From NCBI GenBank assembly GCA_002284615.2, contig MU069918.1, forward strand, positions 24,458 to 42,962: a stretch of DNA of 18,505 bases, written 5' to 3'. The DNA is from Dunaliella salina (lineage: Eukaryota > Chlorophyta > Chlorophyceae > Chlamydomonadales > Dunaliellaceae). A model generated the notes under the pieces. The model was not told the DNA's origin and did no database searches. It saw only the letters and a list, made by a program, of their open reading frames with translations. Positions within the stretch are counted from its first letter, which is position 1. Each line of letters starts with the position of its first letter. Shown here one piece after another: positions 7,333-14,885 of the stretch. Both the position numbers and the translations under genes were made by a program.

Positions 7333-8234
7333 CTGGAGGAATAGAAGTTGGAGGCATGACTGTGTATACAGTGTATCCGTTCGATACTTCGTAAGATTTA
7401 TTTGCTGTTTAAGGGTTATCTTTGGGCTTTTCCAGAAGGAGTTGCTGATCTCCTTGTTTGCAAGTTGAGGGGTTGGGTTGTAAGCTTCAGTGTCGGCATT
7501 GGTGGTGGGTGTGGCATCGGTAAGCTTCTGCCATCTCTGGTAGTGGTATCCAGAGGTGTCAGCAGAACCAAGCTTGTGTTTCTTGTGCATGTGTGTTTTA
7601 AGTTTGTCGCTCAGGTTGGTGAGATAGTGCATCGGAAGCGTGTGGGAGCGGTGCATGCCATCATTTTGTGTGGAAGAGGTCTTCAATGAAAGCCAATAGA
7701 GAATGTGGAAAGGGTCCCCGGCATCTGGGAGTGCAATGTCTATGGCGTGAGAGAGGGCTGCGGTGCAAGCGCAAGCGTCGGCCCCCTCATTTCCTATGAT
7801 GCCAGAGTGGGCTTGGGCTTTGTAAAAATGGATAGGGTGAGTAGAGTGCTTTAATATGGTTGATATTGCATGAATGAGCTCTGCATGTAGTTGATACCTC
7901 ATGCGCATCGGGTTAAGGGTTTGATTAGAAATCTGAAAAAGGCAGGACGCGCTATCAGTGGACGCACTATCAGTAGACGCACTATCAATCTCAGTTTGCT
8001 TGTGTTGGAGTGCCACAAGGATACCCACAAGTTCCGCTCTCGTGATTGTATTGGTTGGCCCATGGCTATTGGGTTTTATGTGGAGTTGCAAGTGTTGGGA
8101 GGGTGCAGCAGTGTCACCTGGTTTGTAAACACCTGAACCGGAAAGGGGTGGGGAGTTGTCATCTTTGTGCTTAATCACACCGCCATCAGTGTAGGTGATT
8201 TCCCTCCAGTTCTTGACTTTAGGTGTGAACGTCT
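7333..8234 (-). pseudogene. RNase H domain of element C
   Basis: After a stop at 8235 the frame reads TFTPKVKNWREITYTDGG (first catalytic Asp), then ITRAELVGILVAL (Glu), IDSASTDSASTDSAS (second Asp, in a triplicated 15-base unit), and KAQAHSGIIGNEGADACA (His and final Asp). All four catalytic acids of RNase HI are therefore present, and the domain matches element A block by block. The linker HMHKKHKLGS and KYRTDTLYTQ follow, then the frame runs into element B. A frameshift just before the insertion separates it from its zinc knuckle at 6172. An RNase H next to retroelement nuclease parts would remove RNA from the cDNA hybrid. Confidence 0.8.
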
Positions 8235-8235
8235 T

Positions 8236-8434
8236 TTAGAAGTTGGCAGGGGTGAATTCTGCCCTTTCCTGAGGGCACTTGTGTGAGCAGCTATGGGTGT
8301 CAGGGGGTAGTGATTGGAATTTCTGTTTCCAAGTATTTAAATCAAATTTGATGCTAGGTGTTAATGGGTACGCAGCAACGTGACAGTATTTGGAGTATCC
8401 AAATTTAGCCAACAAGCTTCTGGTGTAACTTACT
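8236..8434 (-). pseudogene. Cys/His-rich joint between MTase-like and RNase H parts
   Basis: A minus-strand frame carries LPPDTHSCSHKCPQERAEFTPANF and then a stop at 8235, directly before the RNase H frame. The HSCxHxC cluster could bind a metal ion. This joint is the only sequence between the MTase-like part and RNase H, so it shows that no reverse transcriptase sits there in this copy, either ancestrally or because of a deletion. Confidence 0.45.
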
Positions 8435-9457
8435 TTACATCTTGCTGAAGGGACTGAAACCAGTCTTTGCGGTATTAAGTATATCCCTGGCGTTAGGGTT
8501 CCACACAACGATGAGTTGCATAGGACAGGAAGGTGGAGTAAGATTGGTGATGGTATCAAACCAGTGTTGTGGTACTTGGAATAGGATTTTCCTTGCAGGG
8601 AATTTGGCAAGAACTTTTGCAGTATCTGGGTATTGTTTCAGCCAGCTTATATACGCGTTACAGCTGAAGCCTTTTCAGTGGGGCAGGAGCATGAAGGTGG
8701 CAACTGGATCTGTGGAATGGAGGGAGGAGTGCACTGCGTGGCGTAGGAGTTTAAACATCATTTCATCATCGTGTGGAGGATGGCAGAAAGAGAAGCCAGT
8801 GTAGCGCACAGAGAGGGCGTCTGTGTGTGCCCCAAAGACCTGGTCTGGGTAGTTTGTGCTGAATTAAGTGTTGTAGGTATTTTCAAAATCAAGAGGGCTG
8901 GAAAACCTCTCCGCTGAGACCATGCACCATTTATGCAGGGCTGATCGGGTGTGGGAAGGAGTAATAAACATGTTTGAATTGAAAATTTTTTTGCTCTGGG
9001 CCAAAAGATTTTTCTGTTGAGCCTTTTGGCGTGAGAGCAGACCCATGATTTCAGATGCTGAATCCTGGACAGGGGGCTGAACGGTGGCATGGATGCCTGC
9101 TCTTTTTGCTGCTTCGTAGGCTGAGCAGGGTTGTGAGCCTTCCATAGTGAGCATGCCCATGCATTTGCCATTGGCATTGTAGATACAGGCGCATTCAGAG
9201 GTGGTTACCTCTGGCATTTGTGTTGGCATGGCAACCTCATCAGTTGTGTCCAAGTGAAGAGTTTCCTTCATGAGATCAACACTTCTAATGATTATTTCAC
9301 ATTGCCACGTTGGCATGATATCGATATCAGATATCTGTCTGGGGATTGGTAGGTTGGAAGTCAAAGGTGACATTCTTGTGAATTGCGCAGCCGGTGGTTG
9401 AGAGCCATGGAGATTCAGATAGGCTCTGAGGATTGCCTTCAAAGCCTTGGTTGACAA
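8435..9457 (-). pseudogene. linker + methyltransferase-like domain of element C
   Basis: A single minus-strand frame with internal stops at about 8864 (TAA) and 8707 (TGA) and an end at 8435. Its first part has CACIYNANGKC, EIMGLLSRQ and FITPSHTRSALHKWC; the ACxY...GKC and EIMGLL blocks recur at 11215-11540. The second part has ERFSSPLDF, DQVFGAHTDA, YTGFSFCHPPHDDE, ATFMLLP, YISWLKQYPD, VLAKFP and QLIVVWNPNARD. Element D shares these blocks. The layout recalls phage-type Dam adenine methyltransferases, with CHP in place of the catalytic NPPY. This is a fold guess, not proof; it could be an unrelated retroelement-specific domain. Confidence 0.5.
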
Positions 9458-10002
9458 GATTGTCCAGGTCTATTTCAATGGCCAAGGGGTCTTCTATTTC
9501 TTCTGGTCTTTCCTCCGAGTCAAAGGCTTGCACATGAGCATCCAGGTCTGGATGTATTAGTAGTTCTTCAGCTTCCCATTTAGGATGGCACTCTACATAG
9601 ATTATTTCACGGTCTTCAGAGAAGTTGATCCTTTCCGCTTTTTGGGAGTCTGACAGGGATGCGCAGGCAGGGCAGTCCCAGTGCTCATTTTGTTCGCTCA
9701 GTGCCCGGTCATTTTGGGAGCATGCTTTGACATCTATGAGACAGTCCCAGTGGTATGTGCGGTGGCAGGTATCACAGGTGGGCATATCTTCATGAATTTG
9801 ACTTTCAAAGGTGTATTCTTTGCTTAATGGGCTCCAGCAGAGCTGGCAACACGGGTCTGCTTTAGTTCTTCTTAGTACATGCTTTGAAGAGGCCACTTTC
9901 AGCCCATCATTTTGGAAAATGGGTAAGGCCCGTTTTTCAATGGTGACGGGGTGCCATTGTACTTTGTATTGTTTTTGCTCCTTTTCTTGAGAAGATCTCT
10001 TA
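9327..10002 (-). pseudogene. PHD finger module of element C
   Basis: The open frame runs 9327-10022, but its first residues (MVFSLRY) are encoded by the terminal repeat of the inserted transposon. Numbering from that Met: YKVQWHPV (19-26), then a complete C4HC3 PHD finger: C59-x2-C62, C83-x2-C86, H91-x2-C94, C117-x2-C120, with the usual Trp (115) two residues before C117. An acidic linker and a WEAEELL stretch follow, ending FDFQPTNPQTDI. A frameshift then leads into the next module. PHD fingers read histone tails and occur in ORF1 of some LINEs. A second copy at 16354-16793 keeps the same Cys spacing. The natural start may be the ATG at 10600. Confidence 0.7.
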
Positions 10003-10557
10003 TACCGTAGAGAGAATACCATGGTATGTCATTACGCAAAAATATCTTTTGGGGGCTGTGCGTAAAAATTGCGGCTGGCGGAAAAATAATTATTTGAGGC
10101 GCTGCATATGAGTGCAAATAAGTTAGAAATAATTGATTTCGGCGATGAGCAAGGCAGCGATCAGCAGCGTCCCCCACCACCTCCTCTCCACCTCCTCATC
10201 GGGACTTGGCTTTCACCGCTTCCTCAAGAAGCAGCCTTAAGAAGGAAGACCCAGAAGTCGAGAAGGAGAAGGCAAAGCAGCAGCATGATGCCACCTTCAT
10301 GCAGCAGCAAGGACAAGGGAAAACGCGCAGAGGTGGAAGCAAAGCGCAAGCGCAAGCCAGGCAGGCCAAGCTGAGTGAGAATGCAAGCTTGCTTCTGAAA
10401 CCACCTTCAAGTTGATTTTGTGCGCTAAGGCCCTTTTGGCATTGCGTAAATGTGCGTATTTGGAAATTTTTACTTGTATCATGGGTGCGTAAATGATGCG
10501 TACATGTGGAACTAAAAATTTTCTAAGAGGGTGCGTATTGGTCACATCTCTCTACGA
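10003..10557. mobile_element. TIR DNA transposon in the 5' end of element C
   Basis: About 555 bp with inverted ends: CCGTAGAGAGA at 10005 and, on the other strand from 10557, TCGTAGAGAGA. TA is repeated at both edges (exact boundary ambiguous by two bases). TGCGTA motifs cluster near the ends: 10033 (inverted), 10059, 10443, 10453, 10486, 10497 and 10532, as expected of subterminal transposase-binding sites. Deleting it with one TA restores an open frame from the ATG at 10600 into the PHD module. The family is uncertain; TA duplication would suit Tc1/mariner-pogo types. Confidence 0.6.
10108..10374 (+). CDS. basic ORF with AT-hook-like end inside the TIR transposon
   Basis: An 88-codon frame with a proline run, RRKTQKSRRRRQ and a C-terminal KRKRKPGRPS. 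The GRP core with flanking basic residues resembles an AT-hook. An overlapping frame (10206-10415, KKEDPEVEKEKAKQQHD and following) is equally coding-like, so a frameshift or splicing may join them. It could be the amino-terminal remnant of a transposase. No catalytic domain is present. The true frame is not settled. Confidence 0.3.
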   Translation: MSANKLEIIDFGDEQGSDQQRPPPPPLHLLIGTWLSPLPQEAALRRKTQKSRRRRQSSSMMPPSCSSKDKGKRAEVEAKRKRKPGRPS

Positions 10558-10600
10558 TATTTCCGGAGGAGTTGCCAGCCCAAGATATGTAGGATGACAT
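10558..10600 (-). other. probable translation start of element C
   Basis: The minus strand reads ACC-ATG-TCA (A of ATG at 10600) and continues MSSYISWAGNSSGN up to the transposon edge. It joins in frame to KRSSQEKEQ of the PHD module if the transposon and one TA are removed. This makes 10600 the best candidate start. The alternative is a longer protein that began in the region 10629-11285. Confidence 0.45.
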
Positions 10601-10628
10601 GGTCAAAGCGGAAGATGGTGTTGTTAGC

Positions 10629-11214
10629 TTAAACTGCGCTTAATGTATCAGCCTTATTCTGTTTATACTTCCAGAGCCATTGGGGGAAATCAGTGCTTGA
10701 AGTGTATGGAGATGTGGGACAAAGGGTTTTAATGGGTTGAGGATCAGGGTCAAAAAGTTTTGTTGGGGCTCGGCTCCCTCTGGACCTTCTGCTTCCAATT
10801 TGTGGGGTCTGAGAGGGCTCCGGGGACGGGGCCTGTGTGTGGGGTGTTGCAAAGGGTTGATTGGGTTGTATATTACGTACTTGTGTTTGCGGCTGCTCCG
10901 CGTGGGAATTGCTTCTTTTGCGAGTGCGTCTGCCTTGGTATGAGTGCCATTCTGCGCATGGTTGACGGTTTGGAAATGGGCTCTCCTGGCTGCTGGGGGA
11001 AGCATTTTCTGCTTCCATATCCTCAGCATCAAAAAGGGGGTTGCTGTAAGCTCTAGAATCAGGGTGTATGTGTGTATTAGGGGCACATCTCCCACTGTCT
11101 GGGTTGGAATTGGAAGGATCAGGGGGAGCTTGGGTCAACTTGTTACGGTAACAAGTGCATAGCAAGTGAGGGCTCTGAGGATGTGCACTGGTGTGCGCAA
11201 AGAGTTGGAATCTT
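10629..11214 (-). CDS. Pro/Ser/Gln-rich disordered ORF
   Basis: The minus-strand open frame extends to 11285; this part is low-complexity and rich in Pro, Ser, Gln and Arg, with RRTRKRSNSHAEQ, GSRRSRGSRAPTKLFDPDP and a final SSTDFPQWLWKYKQNKADTLSAV. The RRSRGSRAPTKLF stretch is of a kind seen in chromatin-targeting tails of retroelement proteins. It lies just upstream of element C's probable start and could be a former amino-terminal extension of C, or the decayed end of the fragment at 11215-11540. A second open frame on the same strand (10640-11095) overlaps it. I cannot assign a function. Confidence 0.35.
11138..11156. other. 19-bp perfect palindrome
   Basis: ACTTGTTAC-G-GTAACAAGT: nine-base arms around a single base. 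It lies inside a low-complexity retroelement-derived region. It may be a binding site or chance. Confidence 0.6.
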
Positions 11215-11540
11215 TTATTTTTGATTGCCTTTTCCAAGATGAGAATTATACCTGTGTAGAAGTCCCATAATCTCTTCCGCTTCATTTGAATAGGGGGCTG
11301 GATGGAGGTGCGGAGACCAACTTGTCTGGCTGCATGCTTGAAGCAGGATTTGTAGGCGGTTCAGGGTGACAATGCCTGCACATTTCCCCTTGGGTGTCAT
11401 ACATGCATGCAGCTTGAGTGGTAAGAGGAGTTTTTGATTGACAAAAGGTAAAGGCAAGAGAATTATTTGGTTGCTCAGCAGTATCTTAGTCGGATCCCGG
11501 CACCATGGGACCCACCCTTCGCAGCAAGATTTCAAAATAC
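11215..11540 (-). pseudogene. fragment of the segment preceding the MTase-like domain (copy J)
   Basis: The minus strand encodes TTQAACMYDTQG, then in a second frame GKCAGIVTLNRLQ and AEEIMGLLHRYNS. These line up with TTSECACIYNANGKCMGMLT and SASEIMGLLSRQ of element C (9457 and below). A frameshift lies at the GGGGAAA run. No MTase-like part follows. It begins right after the tail of the older element M/H1 (about 11532), so it is a separate, truncated copy. Confidence 0.6.
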
Positions 11541-11563
11541 AAGTAAAAGTATACGCTGGCACT
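11530..11563 (-). repeat. distal 3' tail of element M/H1
   Basis: The plus strand AATACAAGTAAAAGTATACG followed by CTGGCACT matches the tail of H2 (AAAAGTAAAAGTCTAGGCTGGCACT, 14076-14098). It is the end of the minus-strand element whose remainder continues beyond element A at 13415. It ends in CTGGCACT (11556-11563), repeated at 13415-13422. Confidence 0.75.
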
Positions 11564-11564
11564 C

Positions 11565-13394
11565 CCACTTGACAAACAACACGTATCCAAGCAGCCTAGA
11601 AATTCACACATAAGTATCCAAGATACAGACTTGGTGCCAAGCCAATCCAGTACTCTCCTAACTCTTCAAGTTGCTGACTGGAGAACTTGGGCATACACAG
11701 ATGGCAGCTGCCTTGTCCACAACGGTAAGCAAGAAATTGGAGCAGGCGTCTACTGCCCGTCCACTGACAGCAAGAACTTTGTAGAACCAAACGGTGCTGG
11801 GATTACTAAAACCATCACTAGAGCTGAATTAGCAGCATTTGCTGCTGCTATCATCACCAAAAATGCAGATATTGCATCAGACAGCCTCATCTCTTTCAAC
11901 CAAATACGTAAACAATTTCTTTATCCTGAGAGACACCTCAGACATATCCAAGGAGACGTCCTTAAAATTTCAACTCTCATTAGAGACTTCCATACCAAAA
12001 TTCAAATTTACGAGGTGAAGTCCCATGCTGGCATTGCTGGAAATGAATGTGCAGATGCTATTGCAAAACATCAAGCAAAGCAAGCCCAGAACTGCGTGGC
12101 AGACACCGAGATTCCTGGTGCAGGTCCTGGTGGAAATCCATTTACAAACATTTTCTGGTTAGCCAAGGAAGAAAGAGTGCATGCTGCAGGCACATCTGCG
12201 GGTCCACCACCCGCCCACAAGCTCACCTATTTCCCCAATCTTCAAGATGCCCTCAAATCCCACATGCATTCTAAACACAAGCTTGGATATGCCAATGCCA
12301 AAACAGGCTACTACTCTTACTATAAAAACTTATTACCGCAAGTAGATAAAAAAATCAGCAATGCCTTCAGAAATATGCCCAACATCTCTGTACCCATGAA
12401 GCGTACCATCCTGCAGTACCGCACAGGCACCCTCTACAACCAAAAACATGCAACACGTTTCAAAAAGTCAACTGATCCATCTTGCCCCCTCTCAGGCTGC
12501 CATCATTTGGACAGCGCGCTACATATGCTCTCAGGCTGCCAAAACCATATCATCTCCAACATGAGAACTGAGCGCCATAACATTGCAGGCAGAATGATCA
12601 CAAAAGCCCTCAGCAAATGCCCTGTAGGGGCAGGCCTGGTCTACACAGACATAGGAAGCAATTTTAAGCTTGCTCAACACAACCTCCAACTCCCTACACA
12701 TACCTCAAACAGAACTTCACCTGCTTACTTCTTCCCTCGTAACCTTCCAGAGAGGAAAAGACTCAACTCCAGTCGACCAGATGCTGTCTTGATCACCCCT
12801 TTTAATGCCAAACATACTTCTAACGATGTTTCTCCTACCCATTCCCATCACGCTTTGCGCAGCTCCTCACGGAGGACCACCAGAACTAGTCGCATGAGGC
12901 AACCCCATGAACTTCGTGCAAATGAACGCCATGTGCACCTAATAGAAATCAAGTTCTGTGAAGACACAAGGCCAGAGCATCAGTTGAACGCGGCAAAGCA
13001 GCAGCACGCAGACCTTTGTAAACTTGTTAATGCTAAAGCTGTTACAATTCACCCTATTTTCCTGGGTGTAGGTGGAACTATTTACACTGAGCATACCCTA
13101 AAGCAATTCAAACAACTAGGATTGGATCACCAGCGTGCCACGAAGCTTGCTCAACAACTTCATGCCCATTCTGTTCAATATGCCCACAAACTAGCCTCCA
13201 CACGCCGCGCTATTGAAAACAAGAATACTTCCAACTGCCAGGTTCTAGAGCCAGGTGCTTCTAGTAAACCCTCCAGATCCACATTAGCATTCTCTTTTTC
13301 ATACCTTGTGGTGGAGGGGGCACACGGCTCTCTTTTGAGCCAATGTGTCTCCTTTTCCTTAATTGATGTAGGGAGGGTTTCTCTGCCTACGTAG
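11565..13394 (+). CDS. RNase H - zinc knuckle - restriction-like endonuclease, element A
   Basis: Open from the element's 5' edge with no ATG before the RNase H; the first candidate start, at 11631, is TTG. Numbering from 11631 (587 codons): RNase HI with Asp24 (YTDGS), Glu66 (TRAEL), Asp84, His132 and Asp142 (GNECADAIAK), complete. Linker HKLGYANAKTGYYSYY (about 216-231). Zinc knuckle altered: CPLSGC...H298...C303, with two extra residues, a lost second Cys and a possible substitute Cys290. Endonuclease RPD (382-384) and Glu439-x-Lys441 (HLIEIKF) intact, then HPIFLGVGGTIY and HAHSVQYAHKLASTRRAIE. The final 55 or so residues differ from B and probably read through former 3' untranslated sequence. 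Not a complete protein, but no stop interrupts the domains. Confidence 0.82.
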   Translation, partial: PLDKQHVSKQPRNSHISIQDTDLVPSQSSTLLTLQVADWRTWAYTDGSCLVHNGKQEIGAGVYCPSTDSKNFVEPNGAGITKTITRAELAAFAAAIITKNADIASDSLISFNQIRKQFLYPERHLRHIQGDVLKISTLIRDFHTKIQIYEVKSHAGIAGNECADAIAKHQAKQAQNCVADTEIPGAGPGGNPFTNIFWLAKEERVHAAGTSAGPPPAHKLTYFPNLQDALKSHMHSKHKLGYANAKTGYYSYYKNLLPQVDKKISNAFRNMPNISVPMKRTILQYRTGTLYNQKHATRFKKSTDPSCPLSGCHHLDSALHMLSGCQNHIISNMRTERHNIAGRMITKALSKCPVGAGLVYTDIGSNFKLAQHNLQLPTHTSNRTSPAYFFPRNLPERKRLNSSRPDAVLITPFNAKHTSNDVSPTHSHHALRSSSRRTTRTSRMRQPHELRANERHVHLIEIKFCEDTRPEHQLNAAKQQHADLCKLVNAKAVTIHPIFLGVGGTIYTEHTLKQFKQLGLDHQRATKLAQQLHAHSVQYAHKLASTRRAIENKNTSNCQVLEPGASSKPSRSTLAFSFSYLVVEGAHGSLLSQCVSFSLIDVGRVSLPT

Positions 13395-13414
13395 TTTTTC
13401 TTTTCTTTTCTTTT
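13356..13414 (+). repeat. 3' end of element A: stem-loop and (TTTTC)n
   Basis: TCCTTAATTG, then ATGTAGGGAGGGTTT / CTCTGCCTACGT (13366-13392, seven-pair outer stem ATGTAGG/CCTACGT with one wobble and a GAG/CTC inner stem), then TTTTC repeats. The equivalent in B keeps the fold with different bases. Confidence 0.65.
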
Positions 13415-13851
13415 CTGGCACTTACCAGGGTGCATTAAGGAAAGACCCGACAGGTAGCGTTGGCACTAACAGTGAGCCCCACCAAAGAAGGCTAGCTATG
13501 AGCAGCCCAGCTAATGGCCCTGCTTCCTTGCTAGCCTGCTAGCTTGTTAGTTAGTGGACCTTCCCTTAATGCACGCGGCCTCAGGCTTGCGTGGACTTTT
13601 CTTTCTTTTTCTTTTAATGAGGGTCTGGCTGGTCATCGGCCATCCGTCTGGCTGCGCGCCTCGCTGTCCTGTACGCAGCCCTCCCTGTGGCCCCCTCCCC
13701 CAAACCCCCATTGCTTATGCTACTGAATTGGATGGCATTTTTGGTGTCATGAATTTTTGTTATGGATTTTACAGCGCGATAGTAGAGTTATTTGGCAGTT
13801 TTGTGAGCTTTGTCTTTGGTAAGGCTAAGTTTTGCAAAGGGGATCAATAGT
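13415..13851 (-). pseudogene. RLE C-terminus and 3' region of element M/H1
   Basis: Minus-strand reading near 13851-13620 gives an RLE C-terminal segment homologous to that of H2 (14438-14130: LGLTK-x-KAHK-A-ELHYHAVKSLTKIHI and the PPDP end), itself related to GLTKQKA of C and D. It continues into TCTTTCCTTAATGCACC and a hairpin half (CTGGTAAGTGCCAG) at 13415-13450. It is broken by the 98-bp insertion at 13517-13614. Its 5' half lies at 14886-15257 beyond transposon N1, and its tail end at 11530-11563 beyond element A. Confidence 0.7.
13517..13614 (+). mobile_element. 98-bp retroelement 3' end, 5-bp TSD
   Basis: An insertion bounded by TAATG (13512-13516 and 13615-13619). H2 shows the empty site (CCCAGCTAATGAGGGTCC). 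The insert is the last 98 bases of a C/D-type element: TGCTAGC-rich block, GTTAGTTAGTGGACCTTCCC, TTAATGCACGC, stem-loop CACGC/GCGTG (13572-13593), then GGACTTTTCTTTC. It is a clear example of extreme 5' truncation. Confidence 0.88.
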
Positions 13852-14885
13852 CAGAGGGTCCTAACTTGGCCTTTTTTGGGCTTTTTCCATAAGAAACTCT
13901 TCTGAGGCTCCTTGGCCTTGCCTTCCCCAAAGTTTTTCATACTGTTATGTTCTATGATTATAAAGACGCAACCCAGCAAAAAAAGTCGTGGGAAAATTGG
14001 CCCTGTGTGTGAGCTAGGGTGCCCTAAAAGGGGAAAAAGGGGCAATGTGGTGAAAAATGGGAATTTTCCACATTAAAAGTAAAAGTCTAGGCTGGCACTT
14101 ACCAGCGTGCATTGAGGAAAGACTCAACAGTTAGCACTGGCACTAACAGTGAGCCCCACCAAAGAAGGCTAGCTATGAGCAGCCCAGCTAATGAGGGTCC
14201 GGCGGGTCATCGGCCATCCGTTTGGCTGCCCGCCTCGCTGTGTACGCAGCCCTCCCTGTAGCCCCCTCTCCCAAACCCCCATTGCTTACGTTACTGAATT
14301 GGATGGCATTTTTGGTGATGTGAATTTTTGTTAGGGACTTTACAGCGTGATAGTGTAGTTCTTTGGCAGTTTTGTGAGCTTTGTCTTTTGTTAGACCAAG
14401 TTTGCAGAGGGGATCAAAAGTGTAGGGATTGAAGATAGTTCCACATTACCCCATTTTCTGAAGTTTACCTTAGGCATGAAGCAGTGACATAGCAGACACC
14501 ATTTCTTCTACAATTGTTGGAGAAATGGGGTCAATTGATGGCCTCGCTGGGCCAGGGTGGGCAAGAACGTCAGGGAGGTTAAGTGGGCCCACAAGCCTTT
14601 CCCCTGTTTTCACTTAAGGAGCACTACAGGAAAATTTTCCGGATAACTCGAACATAGATTAAAAAAGAGTTATAAAAGTAATAAATTTTCGAAATTCGGG
14701 GTCGAAATTCTGAGATTTTCTCAGATCACCTGCCAAACTTTGATCTGGCATAGATCGGCACCGGTCACGGGCCCCAGAAAAAAATAATGCTAACAAAAGT
14801 GCCGCTTTCCAACGCACTATTTGTTTTCTGTGACCAGCGCAAAGTTACAGCAGTTAAGAGTCGCACACTTGAGTTGGGACCCTGT
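13852..14885. mobile_element. TIR transposon N1 (non-autonomous), 10-bp TSD
   Basis: Bounded by GATCAATAGT (13842-13851 and 14886-14895), splitting element M/H1. Ends carry an imperfect inverted repeat: AGGGTCCTAACT at 13855-13866 and, inverted, AGGGTCCCAACT at 14872-14883 (11 of 12). Without the nested H2 insertion it is about 661 bp, and a relative of similar length lies at 16803-17463 (N2). No coding frame is shared between the two copies, so it is probably moved in trans. A 10-bp duplication fits Mutator-like elements better than hAT (8 bp). Confidence 0.75.
14075..14438 (-). mobile_element. retroelement 3' fragment H2 inside N1, 9-bp TSD
   Basis: A 364-bp minus-strand insertion bounded by TTCCACATT (14066-14074 and 14439-14447). 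N2 near 17015-17040 shows the uninterrupted sequence. It encodes only the RLE C-terminus (IFNPYT-DPLCKLGLTK, YHAVKSLTKIHI, PPDPH stop) and the 3' end: TCTTTCCTCAATGCAC, hairpin GCTGG/CCAGC (14091-14106), CTAGACTTTTACTTTT. It is the best uninterrupted reference for decoding M/H1. Confidence 0.85.

Larger units (their letters stand above)
5300..10600 (-). mobile_element. retroelement C: PHD - MTase-like - RNase H - zinc knuckle - RLE
   Basis: Longest copy of the main family, minus strand. Likely start codon at 10600 (ACC-ATG-T context). Order: PHD module (about 10002-9330), linker and MTase-like domain (9457-8435), Cys/His-rich joint (near 8280), RNase H (8203-7340), zinc knuckle (6172-6120), RLE (to 5506), 3' untranslated region (to about 5300). 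Two insertions lie within it: a TIR transposon at 10003-10557 and element B at 6179-7327. Coding continuity is broken by stops near 8864, 8707, 8435 and 8235 and by frameshifts near 9330 and 7350. About 230 bases separate the MTase-like and RNase H parts, far too few for a reverse transcriptase. Confidence 0.75.
11564..13414 (+). mobile_element. retroelement A, 5'-truncated, 8-bp TSD
   Basis: A 1851-bp plus-strand element between direct repeats CTGGCACT (11556-11563 and 13415-13422). H2 at 14091 gives the uninterrupted target (GCTGGCACTTACCAGC). It starts just upstream of RNase H and ends with CTTTTCCTTAATTGATG, a stem-loop and (TTTTC)n (13394-13414). It is inserted antisense into the 3' hairpin of element M/H1. 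Its long open frame makes it the youngest-looking copy here. Confidence 0.9.

Noticed and set aside
10640..11095. RNase H-like ADALAK motif in a minus-strand frame
   Set aside because: HAQNGTHTKADALAKEA vaguely resembles an RNase H end, but no other RNase H motif precedes it and the alternative frame looks more protein-like.
14443..14885. H2 and M as two halves of one element split here
   Set aside because: They overlap by about 30 diverged bases (GATCAAWAGT...ATAGTTCCA), too long and too different for a target duplication; the 10-bp repeat at 13842 and 14886 shows M joins H1 instead.
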